64,000 nucleotides of DNA from Clostridia bacterium (GTDB lineage Bacteria > Bacillota > Clostridia > Peptostreptococcales > Acidaminobacteraceae): the NCBI GenBank assembly GCA_014859095.1, contig JACUUV010000001.1, forward strand, positions 145,077 through 209,076. The letters are read 5' to 3'. Position numbers and translations under genes: made by a program. Numbering within the stretch: position 1 is the first letter of the stretch; every line of letters starts with the position of its first letter. Shown here one piece after another: positions 44,220-51,900 of the stretch. The notes beneath the pieces are model-generated. The model saw only the letters and a list, made by a program, of their open reading frames with translations. It ran no database searches and was not told the DNA's origin.

Positions 44220-45690
44220 TTATTTGAATGCTTACTTGCAATTCGAAAATGATCGTTCGAATCTGGTCTCCTGTCAGGGCAATCACTTTTCCGGTTTCAA
44301 TCGGACCGGTTTTCACCCCGTTCACATACCACAAATGTCCTGAGGTGTTTTTTATGCCCCAGACAGAAGGATGTTTTGGATGTTGAACAACTTCTCCAAT
44401 CACAGGGTCATAGCCTCCGATAATCGGCATGATGTGATGGAGAAAAATAGATTGGTCATAAATCAGTTCGAATCTTCCGTTTGCTCCTTCCAAATAGGGT
44501 CCATTCTCCGTCTTCGACCCACACAGTGGACATGCGTCCGTATACTCCACTCCACATGAATAACATAATCTGATCATCCTTTGTAATTCAACAAGCTTTT
44601 CTCTCACCTTTTTAATGGAGTCCATGCTTTTGTAATCCGAATGTGAACTGGTCATTGGTGTCCCTTCAACTATTGTGGCGACGATCTTGATCAAATTTTT
44701 GAAATCACCTATAGTGTCAATGCATACGATCTTACTGCTGTCTTCATCGATAAAAATTTGTTTGATGGAAACAGGATTCAAATTTCCATGACCAATTTGA
44801 TTTGAGTCATAACAATTGATCATTCTATGGGCGTATTCTATCCGTTTGTACTTTTTAGAGCCACTGATCACCTGCGTCAATGGTTTCCATCCGTAGGGAT
44901 TGCTGGTGAAAAGTATTGTGGGATTATCAATATCCCAATCGGTACCATCGTTGTCTCCGTTGAACGCTCTCGTCCAGACGACGCCAGTCGTATCGTCTTT
45001 TGAATACGACGCGGCAAGTTCCAATCGAGTGCTGAGATAAATGCTGTAATCCTCATTCACTTTTGCCCGTGCCAGATCGAGATAGAAAAAAACATCATCG
45101 AATCTGTTGTGTGGATATGCATTCTCAACACCATCTGAAAACAGTCCGATCCATTTGATGGAATCAGTGACAGGAAGAATCTCCACCTTGAATTCCATCC
45201 ATGCCAAGGCATCTGACAGCGATGAAGTCATATTGTTCACATACCGCTCGTCTTCTGGAATCGGATAATAGACATCCCCATTTTCATAGACAACCACAAT
45301 TTTACCATCACCCAGTTGCATGAAATACAGGTGGCCTGAAAACTCAAAACCAACCAACAAAGTGCACCCGAATAATTTTTCATCATCAACAACAGCAGTT
45401 TTCCACCGATTTTTGATCTCGAATGCGATATCATTTTCCAAAAGATACTTGATTTTAGCTGGATTCGAAGCGTTCACACCGTCATATAAGTACTGTTGAA
45501 TGACCTCATGAGCCGCTTTCACAGCCATTTGTGCACCAATGTCACTGAATTTATGTTTGATGTCACCATGTCCATCTGCAATAGCGATCATTTTGGGGTT
45601 CTCATTAAAACAAATGAACGCATCCTGATTGGGCATTTCTTTTGAGATGTGGGAAGGCCCCGTCACTGAGGCCCCGAATGCTTTCCACAT
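44215..45690 (-). CDS. PP2C-type Ser/Thr phosphatase with C-terminal zinc ribbon and beta-rich module
   Basis: This 491-residue protein has a PP2C domain (about 1-245) with metal/phosphate motifs NQDAFICF, IADGHGDIKHKFSDIGAQMAV, GLFSDGVENA and SKDDTTGVVW. A middle region (about 250-375) is followed by a four-cysteine zinc ribbon (CYSCGVEYTDACPLC, about 380-395). The C-terminal module (about 405-488) includes IGEVVQHPKHPSVWGIKN and is clearly homologous to the end of the kinase two genes upstream. It starts 6 bases after the vWA gene. Together they form a TerY-P-like triad in which a reversible phosphorylation switch is expected. Confidence 0.88.
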   Translation of the reverse strand: MWKAFGASVTGPSHISKEMPNQDAFICFNENPKMIAIADGHGDIKHKFSDIGAQMAVKAAHEVIQQYLYDGVNASNPAKIKYLLENDIAFEIKNRWKTAVVDDEKLFGCTLLVGFEFSGHLYFMQLGDGKIVVVYENGDVYYPIPEDERYVNNMTSSLSDALAWMEFKVEILPVTDSIKWIGLFSDGVENAYPHNRFDDVFFYLDLARAKVNEDYSIYLSTRLELAASYSKDDTTGVVWTRAFNGDNDGTDWDIDNPTILFTSNPYGWKPLTQVISGSKKYKRIEYAHRMINCYDSNQIGHGNLNPVSIKQIFIDEDSSKIVCIDTIGDFKNLIKIVATIVEGTPMTSSHSDYKSMDSIKKVREKLVELQRMIRLCYSCGVEYTDACPLCGSKTENGPYLEGANGRFELIYDQSIFLHHIMPIIGGYDPVIGEVVQHPKHPSVWGIKNTSGHLWYVNGVKTGPIETGKVIALTGDQIRTIIFELQVSIQIK

Positions 45691-45696
45691 AAGACA

Positions 45697-46374
45697 TCAC
45701 CAGTCCAGATTCTCTACATCAATTGAATCATCCAGTGTCGGTGGAGGTGGCAACATCCCCCTGACCGGATTGATCGATGCGTGGGATACTGTAGTGGATG
45801 CCCACCTTATATAATTTTTGAGCTCAGCGGCATTTTTAGCCTTGAGTGGCTTGAGTTCTCCTCTGAAGCTGTCTCCAATGAAGTCCTGAAGAACGTCCAT
45901 ATCGGTTTCCGAACCGATGGCTATGGCAATTCTTATGGCTTTGCCGCCCCAATAGGTTTTTTTGAGCTGATTCAATCCTTCTTCGTACTTATCTGTGGGA
46001 AGACCATCTGATAGAAGGATCATAATCGGTTGGTAGCCTCTTTCTCCCTGAAAATCGCTGGAGAGTTTCTCCGAAAGCAACTCAAATCCTCTTCCCATGT
46101 CAGTAACACCTTTAGTCGTTACATTTTCCCATGTGAAATTGTTGATATCCACATTATTTACGATCCATCTCGCACCGGTTGAAAATGAAAGTGCATGTAC
46201 CTTGATGGACCCTTCAGCTTCTTTTGCGACTTCCCTAATGTGTGGGATCGCTTCCCTGATCGCGTTGTTGAGAGTCTCTGCCTTGCCGCCGTAACTCATC
46301 GAGTCGGATGCATCTATCAAGAAAAACAAATGTAAATCTCTAGCGCCCATATTGCCTAATCTATCTACTGTCAT
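45697..46374 (-). CDS. TerY-like von Willebrand factor A domain protein
   Basis: This 225-residue stand-alone vWA protein has an intact MIDAS metal site: DASDSMSYGG (DxSxS), GVTDMGRGF (Thr) and LLSDGLPTD (Asp). Length and architecture match TerY, the metal-binding scaffold of tellurite/stress TerY-P systems. GGGAGG precedes ATG 46372-46374. It lies between the kinase (13 bases upstream) and the phosphatase (6 bases downstream), so it is the likely substrate or scaffold of both. Confidence 0.9.
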   Translation of the reverse strand: MTVDRLGNMGARDLHLFFLIDASDSMSYGGKAETLNNAIREAIPHIREVAKEAEGSIKVHALSFSTGARWIVNNVDINNFTWENVTTKGVTDMGRGFELLSEKLSSDFQGERGYQPIMILLSDGLPTDKYEEGLNQLKKTYWGGKAIRIAIAIGSETDMDVLQDFIGDSFRGELKPLKAKNAAELKNYIRWASTTVSHASINPVRGMLPPPPTLDDSIDVENLDW

Positions 46375-46387
46375 AATCTGACCTCCC

Positions 46388-47719
46388 TTATGATTTGATT
46401 TGCGACATCAGTCGCAAAGTGCCTGTTTGCGTTCCCAACTGGATTTCCAAATTGTGAATGATAGGAATCACTTCATTCTTGCTCACTTCTTTTACAGTGC
46501 CTTCTTTTGTGACGTATCTCCAAACCTGGTCTGAAAGGTTTCTGATTCCCCAGACATTCGGATACTTGGGGTGGATCTCCACTTTACCGATTTCGGTGTC
46601 GTAATCCATCACCTTGCTGTCATCGATTTGATTGGCGTAAAGCACTGTATCATGATTCAACATGATGACGGAATCACCAATCTTGAGCCTTGGTGGCAGT
46701 ACTTTGATTTTGCTTTTACAAGCCGGGCAAATCACATGCTCTGTAAGAAGAGTTTTGTCATAGAATACCTGTCCTTCGCAGTTGTAACAATAATACAGTT
46801 GCGATTTGAGTGCAGACAAATCCTTGATCCAAATGCTTTCACGGATTCTGGCATGCGGATCGTGGAGCCCTAGAGTAAATGCCTCGATGAATCTTTCCTT
46901 TATAAAAGTTGGATAATATGGCCAGTAGGCTTCTGCGATATCCTTTTTCCCCGCAACCGGTCTGTTGGTCGCATCAATCGGGTCATATATGAAAATCGGA
47001 TTGGTTCCATAAAGTGCCAGGTCGGATTCATAATCTGAGATCAGAACATCGTATTCCCGTTGACCTTGAAGCGGATGCTGTTTGTGGAGCATCCTGAAAA
47101 GAACAACCGAAAGCGAGAACAAATCAGTCTGGGAACTTGGAGGCAATTCTCCCCTTACGACTTCGGGAGCCATAAATCCATTGGTTCCCCAATTATTTTC
47201 CAATGACGTCAAATTGTCAAATGTCACATTGTCGTTGTCGCAGATCATGACATCGCCGGTTTCAAAATCCACAAACAAATTTCCGAACGATATATCCCTG
47301 TAGCAAAGACCGTTGATGTGGAGCGCATAAAAGGCGTGCGCCATTTTTATACCCGCGTCGATAATGGTCTCAAACCTTTTGACCTCGACATCACCACTGA
47401 AATAATAGGAGAGTTTGGTGAATTTTTTGGTGTTGATGAGCGGCATGACGTAGCCGAAATTATCTGTTGAAGCGCCTTCAACAAGCTCTATAGGCCAAAT
47501 GAATTCCTCACTCGGCGCCCCTTTTTCTATGAGCATTTCAATGGATTCATATTGTTCTGGTGTAGACGCAGATGTGTTGTACCATTTGAGGGCATACAGA
47601 CGCTCCCCTTCTGAGACACAGTACACATTGCCTTGACCTCCATCTCCAATTTCCTTAAGCACTCTGTACTTCTTCTCCCCTGATGAGACGTAATCACCGG
47701 GTTTCAATAGATCAGACAT
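46388..47719 (-). CDS. Serine/threonine protein kinase with C-terminal zinc ribbon and beta-rich module
   Basis: This 443-residue kinase has a Gly-rich loop IGDGGQGNVY, catalytic Lys in YALKWY, YRDISFGNLFVD (catalytic loop, with HRD varied to YRD), CDNDNVTF at the DFG position (DND) and MAPEVV. It has diverged but should be catalytically competent. The kinase domain ends near residue 305. A zinc ribbon follows (CYNCEGQVFYD...CPAC, about 316-344), then a terminal module (about 350-435) with HPKYPNVWGIRNLS shared with the PP2C protein. GGAGG precedes ATG 47717-47719. Its genes and architecture match TerY-P cassettes. Confidence 0.9.
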   Translation of the reverse strand: MSDLLKPGDYVSSGEKKYRVLKEIGDGGQGNVYCVSEGERLYALKWYNTSASTPEQYESIEMLIEKGAPSEEFIWPIELVEGASTDNFGYVMPLINTKKFTKLSYYFSGDVEVKRFETIIDAGIKMAHAFYALHINGLCYRDISFGNLFVDFETGDVMICDNDNVTFDNLTSLENNWGTNGFMAPEVVRGELPPSSQTDLFSLSVVLFRMLHKQHPLQGQREYDVLISDYESDLALYGTNPIFIYDPIDATNRPVAGKKDIAEAYWPYYPTFIKERFIEAFTLGLHDPHARIRESIWIKDLSALKSQLYYCYNCEGQVFYDKTLLTEHVICPACKSKIKVLPPRLKIGDSVIMLNHDTVLYANQIDDSKVMDYDTEIGKVEIHPKYPNVWGIRNLSDQVWRYVTKEGTVKEVSKNEVIPIIHNLEIQLGTQTGTLRLMSQIKS

Positions 47720-47733
47720 GTTATCCTCCTTTT

Positions 47734-48705
47734 TTATAGCATCAAACGCACAGCATACTGCGTAATGAAGAATGTGATTGCCGACAAATAATATGGCGTT
47801 ATGGACTTATATGAGATAAAATCCTTTGCGCCTCTAGGAAGCCTGACTGAGAAGACGGTCAATAATACGAATGATCCCAGCATCGTCAGCCACAAGATCA
47901 CTTGAATTTTTTCATAGAGTAATGGAAGTCCGACAAATAGCGAGGAAGCACCAAACTGGATTAAAAGCATCATCAGTGGATAGAGCGCCACGATATTCTT
48001 GTCAAATTTTTTATAAGACACATATGGAACCAACCAAAGAACGATTGTCGCAATCACAGTACCCACAATCCATGGGTTGGTGTAGATGGGAAGCCCTTCC
48101 TCAACAGCCATGAATGAATAACTGAACCAGTCCAGTTTAAATGTATAACCGATATAAAACGCACCTGCGACCATTCCGATGACGAACATCAATACTTTGA
48201 TCAAATTTGCCTTGCTTCTGATCAGCTTCTTTTTATAAGTCGTTTTTTGTTCGATCGGCTTTCTGATTTCTTCCTTTCCTTCCGGTTCGTTCAAATGCTT
48301 CTTGGAAAAATTGCCCTGCGCTTTTTGGATGGCTTGACCGATTTCAGGGTTGAATGCAAGCTCGCTTCTATGCTTGATGCCCAGTGCCCTTGAACACAGA
48401 GAGAAAGTCCTGAAACTCTCTTCTGGAACAAATCCATAAGTTTTGGAAAATTCCATTGCAAGCTTCTCGACTTTCGATCCATAATCCGTATCGCGGTTGC
48501 TGAGCTTTATGAGCTGTTCCATATAACCACCCGTGCCCATGATTTCAAGCCTTGTCTTGAGTCCGGTTTCACTCGGTATCGTATCAAACAAAAGTCCCTT
48601 GAACTTCTTTGTTTTATAATCATCTATTTCACACTGCGACATGATCCATTTCAATCTTTTGATGCGCTCATCTTCCGTCAATTGTCTCGATTTGAAGCTG
48701 AACAA
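47734..48705 (-). CDS. Membrane protein with helical cytoplasmic domain, first gene of the cassette
   Basis: This ~323-residue protein has no family I can name with certainty. Residues 1-150 are helical and soluble (LTEDERIKRLKWIMSQCEID; YGFVPEESFRTFSLCSRALGI), resembling small helical domains that end in an A..ALG-type helix in other bacterial signalling proteins. A basic linker leads to five membrane helices (about 165-320). GAGGTG followed six bases later by TTG 48703-48705 is the preferred start; GTG 48714 is the alternative. It ends 14 bases before the kinase gene and is probably the membrane anchor or output of the phosphorylation cassette (inference). Confidence 0.75.
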   Translation of the reverse strand: MFSFKSRQLTEDERIKRLKWIMSQCEIDDYKTKKFKGLLFDTIPSETGLKTRLEIMGTGGYMEQLIKLSNRDTDYGSKVEKLAMEFSKTYGFVPEESFRTFSLCSRALGIKHRSELAFNPEIGQAIQKAQGNFSKKHLNEPEGKEEIRKPIEQKTTYKKKLIRSKANLIKVLMFVIGMVAGAFYIGYTFKLDWFSYSFMAVEEGLPIYTNPWIVGTVIATIVLWLVPYVSYKKFDKNIVALYPLMMLLIQFGASSLFVGLPLLYEKIQVILWLTMLGSFVLLTVFSVRLPRGAKDFISYKSITPYYLSAITFFITQYAVRLML

Positions 48706-48744
48706 AATAATCACCTCTTTTCATCACTCTCTTTGAACTCAGTA

Positions 48745-48778
48745 TATAAAAAAACTCGGATGTCATCCACCCGAGTTT
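48745..48778 (-). terminator. Terminator after the GNAT gene
   Basis: On the minus strand AAACTCGG pairs with CCGAGTTT, followed by TTTTTTT. Only about 40 bases separate it from the cassette start. The cassette promoter must therefore lie within or next to this hairpin (a TATACT is visible at about 48741-48746), or the cassette depends partly on read-through. Confidence 0.8.
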
Positions 48779-48836
48779 GTTTAGTATTGATTTAATATTT
48801 TCTAATGCCATTCTAACCCAATTCTTACTTCAGTGT

Positions 48837-49838
48837 TCATACCTTCCCAATCAATCGATCGTCTATATGTCTGATCAATGAATAAGTGACCGGTTCAAAG
48901 TGATTCAGCCAGAATTTCAAAGCAAGTGGATTTGCACTTTCAAAGTCCACTGATATTTTATCGTATCCGTTCTGCTTAGCCCAGTTACTTGCTGTATTGT
49001 AAAGCACGCTTCCGGCTCCTCTGTTGCGATGCTCGCTCAATATGAATGTTCCCGAAATGCCTAAAACCGATTTGTCTCTCACTACATAACTGGCATTATC
49101 AGGATCTGTGATCAGATTTGCGAAACCTATGATTTCTGGATGGGTTCCAGTTTGCGATTCCACCACCCAAACACTGCGTTTTTCTTCCATGAACCATCTT
49201 TCCAACATGACGTCAATATCCTCAGCTCCAAGATTGTTGAAAATCGGAGGCCCGGACATGTAATCTCTGTAAGATAGAACAAGAGGTTTGATCCCCTCGA
49301 TCTCATCTGCTTTTGCTATTCTCGCAGAATATTTGTCTGAAAGGTGATCAGCAGTTGTCGCGATCAATTGATCCACTGTATTCATCGCGTCCATCACCAG
49401 CAAGCCGTAGCTCGCCATGAAAAAGTCGGTTTTAAGAGCTTCGTCGTCGAGCAGCGTTATGCTGTGAACCGTACACTCAAGTGATGCCAACAATTTCCAA
49501 AGTTCAGTCCTCATCATGTTGTAGATTCTGACTTTGTCCACTTCAGTACTTGAATGAGCGAACTCAGGCGTATACGCACCTCTGTTGCTGCTTTTGAACT
49601 GATTGAGAATAAGTGCTGACATATAGCCTACAACTTTGCCATCCTTTAATGCCACAACACCGTTGCAATTGTTGAGCATCCAGGATATGGATGGTTTGAT
49701 TCCCTCATATATACCGTATTTGATTGGCAATAGCGGATTATTCTCTCGAATTTTCTTATAATTTCCTATAAAAAGCTCAATCAAGTCGTCCAAGTATTTT
49801 TTTTCAGTCTGTACAATCTCATAAGATGTTTTTAACAT
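48837..49838 (-). CDS. GNAT-family N-acetyltransferase (two-domain)
   Basis: This ~333-residue protein has a degenerate N-terminal acetyltransferase-like half (about 1-150; VGYMSALILNQF) and a C-terminal GNAT domain (about 185-330) with the acetyl-CoA loop SEHRNRGAGSVLYN and a downstream FWLNHFEPV. The substrate is unknown. AAAGGGG before ATG 49836-49838 fixes the start; the frame extends upstream to 49907 without a ribosome site. It is a single gene, divergent from the tetR-GH2 operon. Confidence 0.85.
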   Translation of the reverse strand: MLKTSYEIVQTEKKYLDDLIELFIGNYKKIRENNPLLPIKYGIYEGIKPSISWMLNNCNGVVALKDGKVVGYMSALILNQFKSSNRGAYTPEFAHSSTEVDKVRIYNMMRTELWKLLASLECTVHSITLLDDEALKTDFFMASYGLLVMDAMNTVDQLIATTADHLSDKYSARIAKADEIEGIKPLVLSYRDYMSGPPIFNNLGAEDIDVMLERWFMEEKRSVWVVESQTGTHPEIIGFANLITDPDNASYVVRDKSVLGISGTFILSEHRNRGAGSVLYNTASNWAKQNGYDKISVDFESANPLALKFWLNHFEPVTYSLIRHIDDRLIGKV

Positions 49839-49915
49839 TTCATTACCCCTTTTATCAAATAATGTTATAAGTGTACACCTTTTTGAACAAAATTTCCAAT
49901 TAAACAAATGTTTTA

Positions 49916-49972
49916 TTTACACTTTTAGAATATTCTGATATTATGGAAACTGAGAATAGAATTTAAGTTTCC
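49916..49972 (+). promoter_or_regulatory. tetR-operon promoter with candidate operator palindromes
   Basis: TTTACA (49916-49921), 17 bases and TATTAT (49939-49944) form a good promoter. A perfect 10-bp palindrome AGAATATTCT (49927-49936) lies in the spacer. Inverted arms GGAAACT (49945-49951) and AGTTTCC (49966-49972) follow the -10. Either could be the operator of the TetR protein encoded immediately downstream. Confidence 0.65.
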
Positions 49973-49984
49973 AAAGGAGATCAC

Positions 49985-50548
49985 ATGGATCCAGTAAAAG
50001 AAAAAATCAGAAAATGCGCATTGAATCATTTCAATCTGGATGGCGTCCATTTTCATCTCGACACCATTTCAAAAGAACTTAAAATCAGTAAGAAAACGCT
50101 TTACAAACACTATGAAAACAAAGAAGCCATCCTAAGCGACATCATCGACGAGCTCTTCAGAGTCATCAAGGCAAAAGAACACGAAATTTACACCGAAAAA
50201 TCACTTACACCACTTGAAAAATTGATTGAAATCCTTTGTGTCTATCCTGATTATGAGGCAGTAAACTATCATCATATCTTGTCCATAAAAGAAACTTATC
50301 CTCAGCTCTATCAAAGGGTCGATCTATACCTTGAAAACAATTGGGATGAGACTTTTGAGCTTTTGAACCTCAACATTGAACTGGGTCTGATCCGGCCCAT
50401 AGAAAGTGAAACTTTTAAAATTCTTTTGTTGGGCCTCTACAAACAGTTGCTTCTGACTGAGCATGATACACCACGGATGTTGATGCGCGAATGCATTCAT
50501 CATATATTTTACGGACTGATCAATAATAATTCGGAGGTTCCATTATGA
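49985..50548 (+). CDS. TetR-family transcriptional regulator
   Basis: This 187-residue regulator has an N-terminal helix-turn-helix (about 25-48; FHLDTISKELKISKKTLYKHYENKEAIL) and a helical ligand domain. AAAGGAG precedes ATG 49985. Its stop overlaps the transporter start (ATGA, four bases). It is the first gene of a sugar-uptake and hydrolysis operon, so autoregulation and glycoside sensing are likely. Confidence 0.93.
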   Translation: MDPVKEKIRKCALNHFNLDGVHFHLDTISKELKISKKTLYKHYENKEAILSDIIDELFRVIKAKEHEIYTEKSLTPLEKLIEILCVYPDYEAVNYHHILSIKETYPQLYQRVDLYLENNWDETFELLNLNIELGLIRPIESETFKILLLGLYKQLLLTEHDTPRMLMRECIHHIFYGLINNNSEVPL

Positions 50549-51891
50549 ATCGAAAAGAAAGCTTTAGTTATGGACTAGGAGCACTTGGAAAGGATTTGGT
50601 TTACGGTTTTGTGGCGGGTTACATACTTTTTTATTTGAATGACATTGTAGGAATAAGTGCTTTGTTTCTAGGCTCACTTTTTCTTGTGGCACGTGCGTTT
50701 GATGCCATCAACGATCCTATCATGGGCATGATTGTGGACAACACCCGTTCGCGTTTTGGAAAATTCAGACCTTGGATACTTATAGGTACACTGACAAACG
50801 CCGTAATACTTGTGGCTTTGTTCACGGTGCCGTCACTAAGTGGGAATTCACTGCTCATTTATGTCAGCGTTTTGTATATCTTATGGGGCATCACTTACAC
50901 TTTGATGGACATTCCTTATTGGTCTTTAATTCCGGCACTTTCCATCGTTCAGAAAGACCGCGAGAACATAGCGGTGGTCGCAAGGGTATTTGCTGCAATA
51001 GGTTTCACAGTGGTCACTGTGGGAACTATCCCCTTGGTCAAATGGATTGGTGGAGGCAACGACCGTTTAGGATTTTCAATGATTTCAATTGGAGTTGCAC
51101 TACTTTTTATACTTTTTATCTCAATTATGGTCAGCAATGTCAAAGAACACGTCGTTGCGCACCAAGATAAGGTCTCTCTCAAAAAAATGTATGAGATTCT
51201 TAAAAGCAATGATCAACTGTTTGTCGTCATGGCAACAGTCATCATGTTTAATATTTCCACATACATCACAACAACATTAGGCATCTACTTCTTTAAATAC
51301 GATGTGGGCAACGAAGTGCTTTACAGCATATTTGCCGGCGTTGCGGGAATTGCTCAAATTCTGGCCATGCTGTCGTTTCCGATGCTCAGCAATCGCTTCA
51401 CCAGGAAAAACATTTTCAGTTTAGGTGTCGGAGTATCCATATTTGGCTATTTGGGTCTGTTCGGAGCAAGTCAAATTGGAATTTTCTCGCTGCCAATTCT
51501 TTTCTTCAGTGGATTCCTTATTTTTGCGGGACTTGGCTATATGAACATACTCACCACAGCCATGCTTGCGGACACTGTCGAGTATGGAGAATGGAAACTA
51601 GGCATTCGAAGTGAGAGTATAGTGTTTTCAATACAGACTTTCATTGTCAAAGTCTCCTCTGCGGTAAGCGCTTTTATTGTGGGAATAGGACTTCAGGTCA
51701 TCGGCTTCGTTCCCGATGCCGTGCAATCCACCGCAACTTTGACGGGACTCAGATTGCTCATGTTCATGGTTCCGATATTCGGACTTGTCGCATCACTCAT
51801 CATCTATATGAAACGCTATAAGATTGATGCCGCTTTTTATAACCAAATCGTTTCAGAAATACTACAATCGAGAGATCTTGAAATAAAATAG
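50545..51891 (+). CDS. GPH-family (MelB-like) glycoside:cation symporter
   Basis: This 448-residue transporter has about 12 membrane helices of the major facilitator superfamily, GPH subgroup. Signatures include FSYGLGALGKDLVYGF at the N-terminus, the loop AFDAINDPIMGMIVDNTRSRFGKFRPWIL and, later, MLADTVEYGEWKLGIRSE. Members import melibiose, glucuronides or xylosides with Na+ or H+. It lies between tetR and a GH2 glycosidase, which should hydrolyse the imported glycoside. Confidence 0.93.
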   Translation: MNRKESFSYGLGALGKDLVYGFVAGYILFYLNDIVGISALFLGSLFLVARAFDAINDPIMGMIVDNTRSRFGKFRPWILIGTLTNAVILVALFTVPSLSGNSLLIYVSVLYILWGITYTLMDIPYWSLIPALSIVQKDRENIAVVARVFAAIGFTVVTVGTIPLVKWIGGGNDRLGFSMISIGVALLFILFISIMVSNVKEHVVAHQDKVSLKKMYEILKSNDQLFVVMATVIMFNISTYITTTLGIYFFKYDVGNEVLYSIFAGVAGIAQILAMLSFPMLSNRFTRKNIFSLGVGVSIFGYLGLFGASQIGIFSLPILFFSGFLIFAGLGYMNILTTAMLADTVEYGEWKLGIRSESIVFSIQTFIVKVSSAVSAFIVGIGLQVIGFVPDAVQSTATLTGLRLLMFMVPIFGLVASLIIYMKRYKIDAAFYNQIVSEILQSRDLEIK

Positions 51892-51900
51892 GAGGCCAAT

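Noticed and set aside
44192..48705. Tellurite-resistance locus
   Set aside because: No TerC, TerD, TerB or related gene is present. Only the regulatory triad resembles Ter systems, so a tellurite role should not be claimed.
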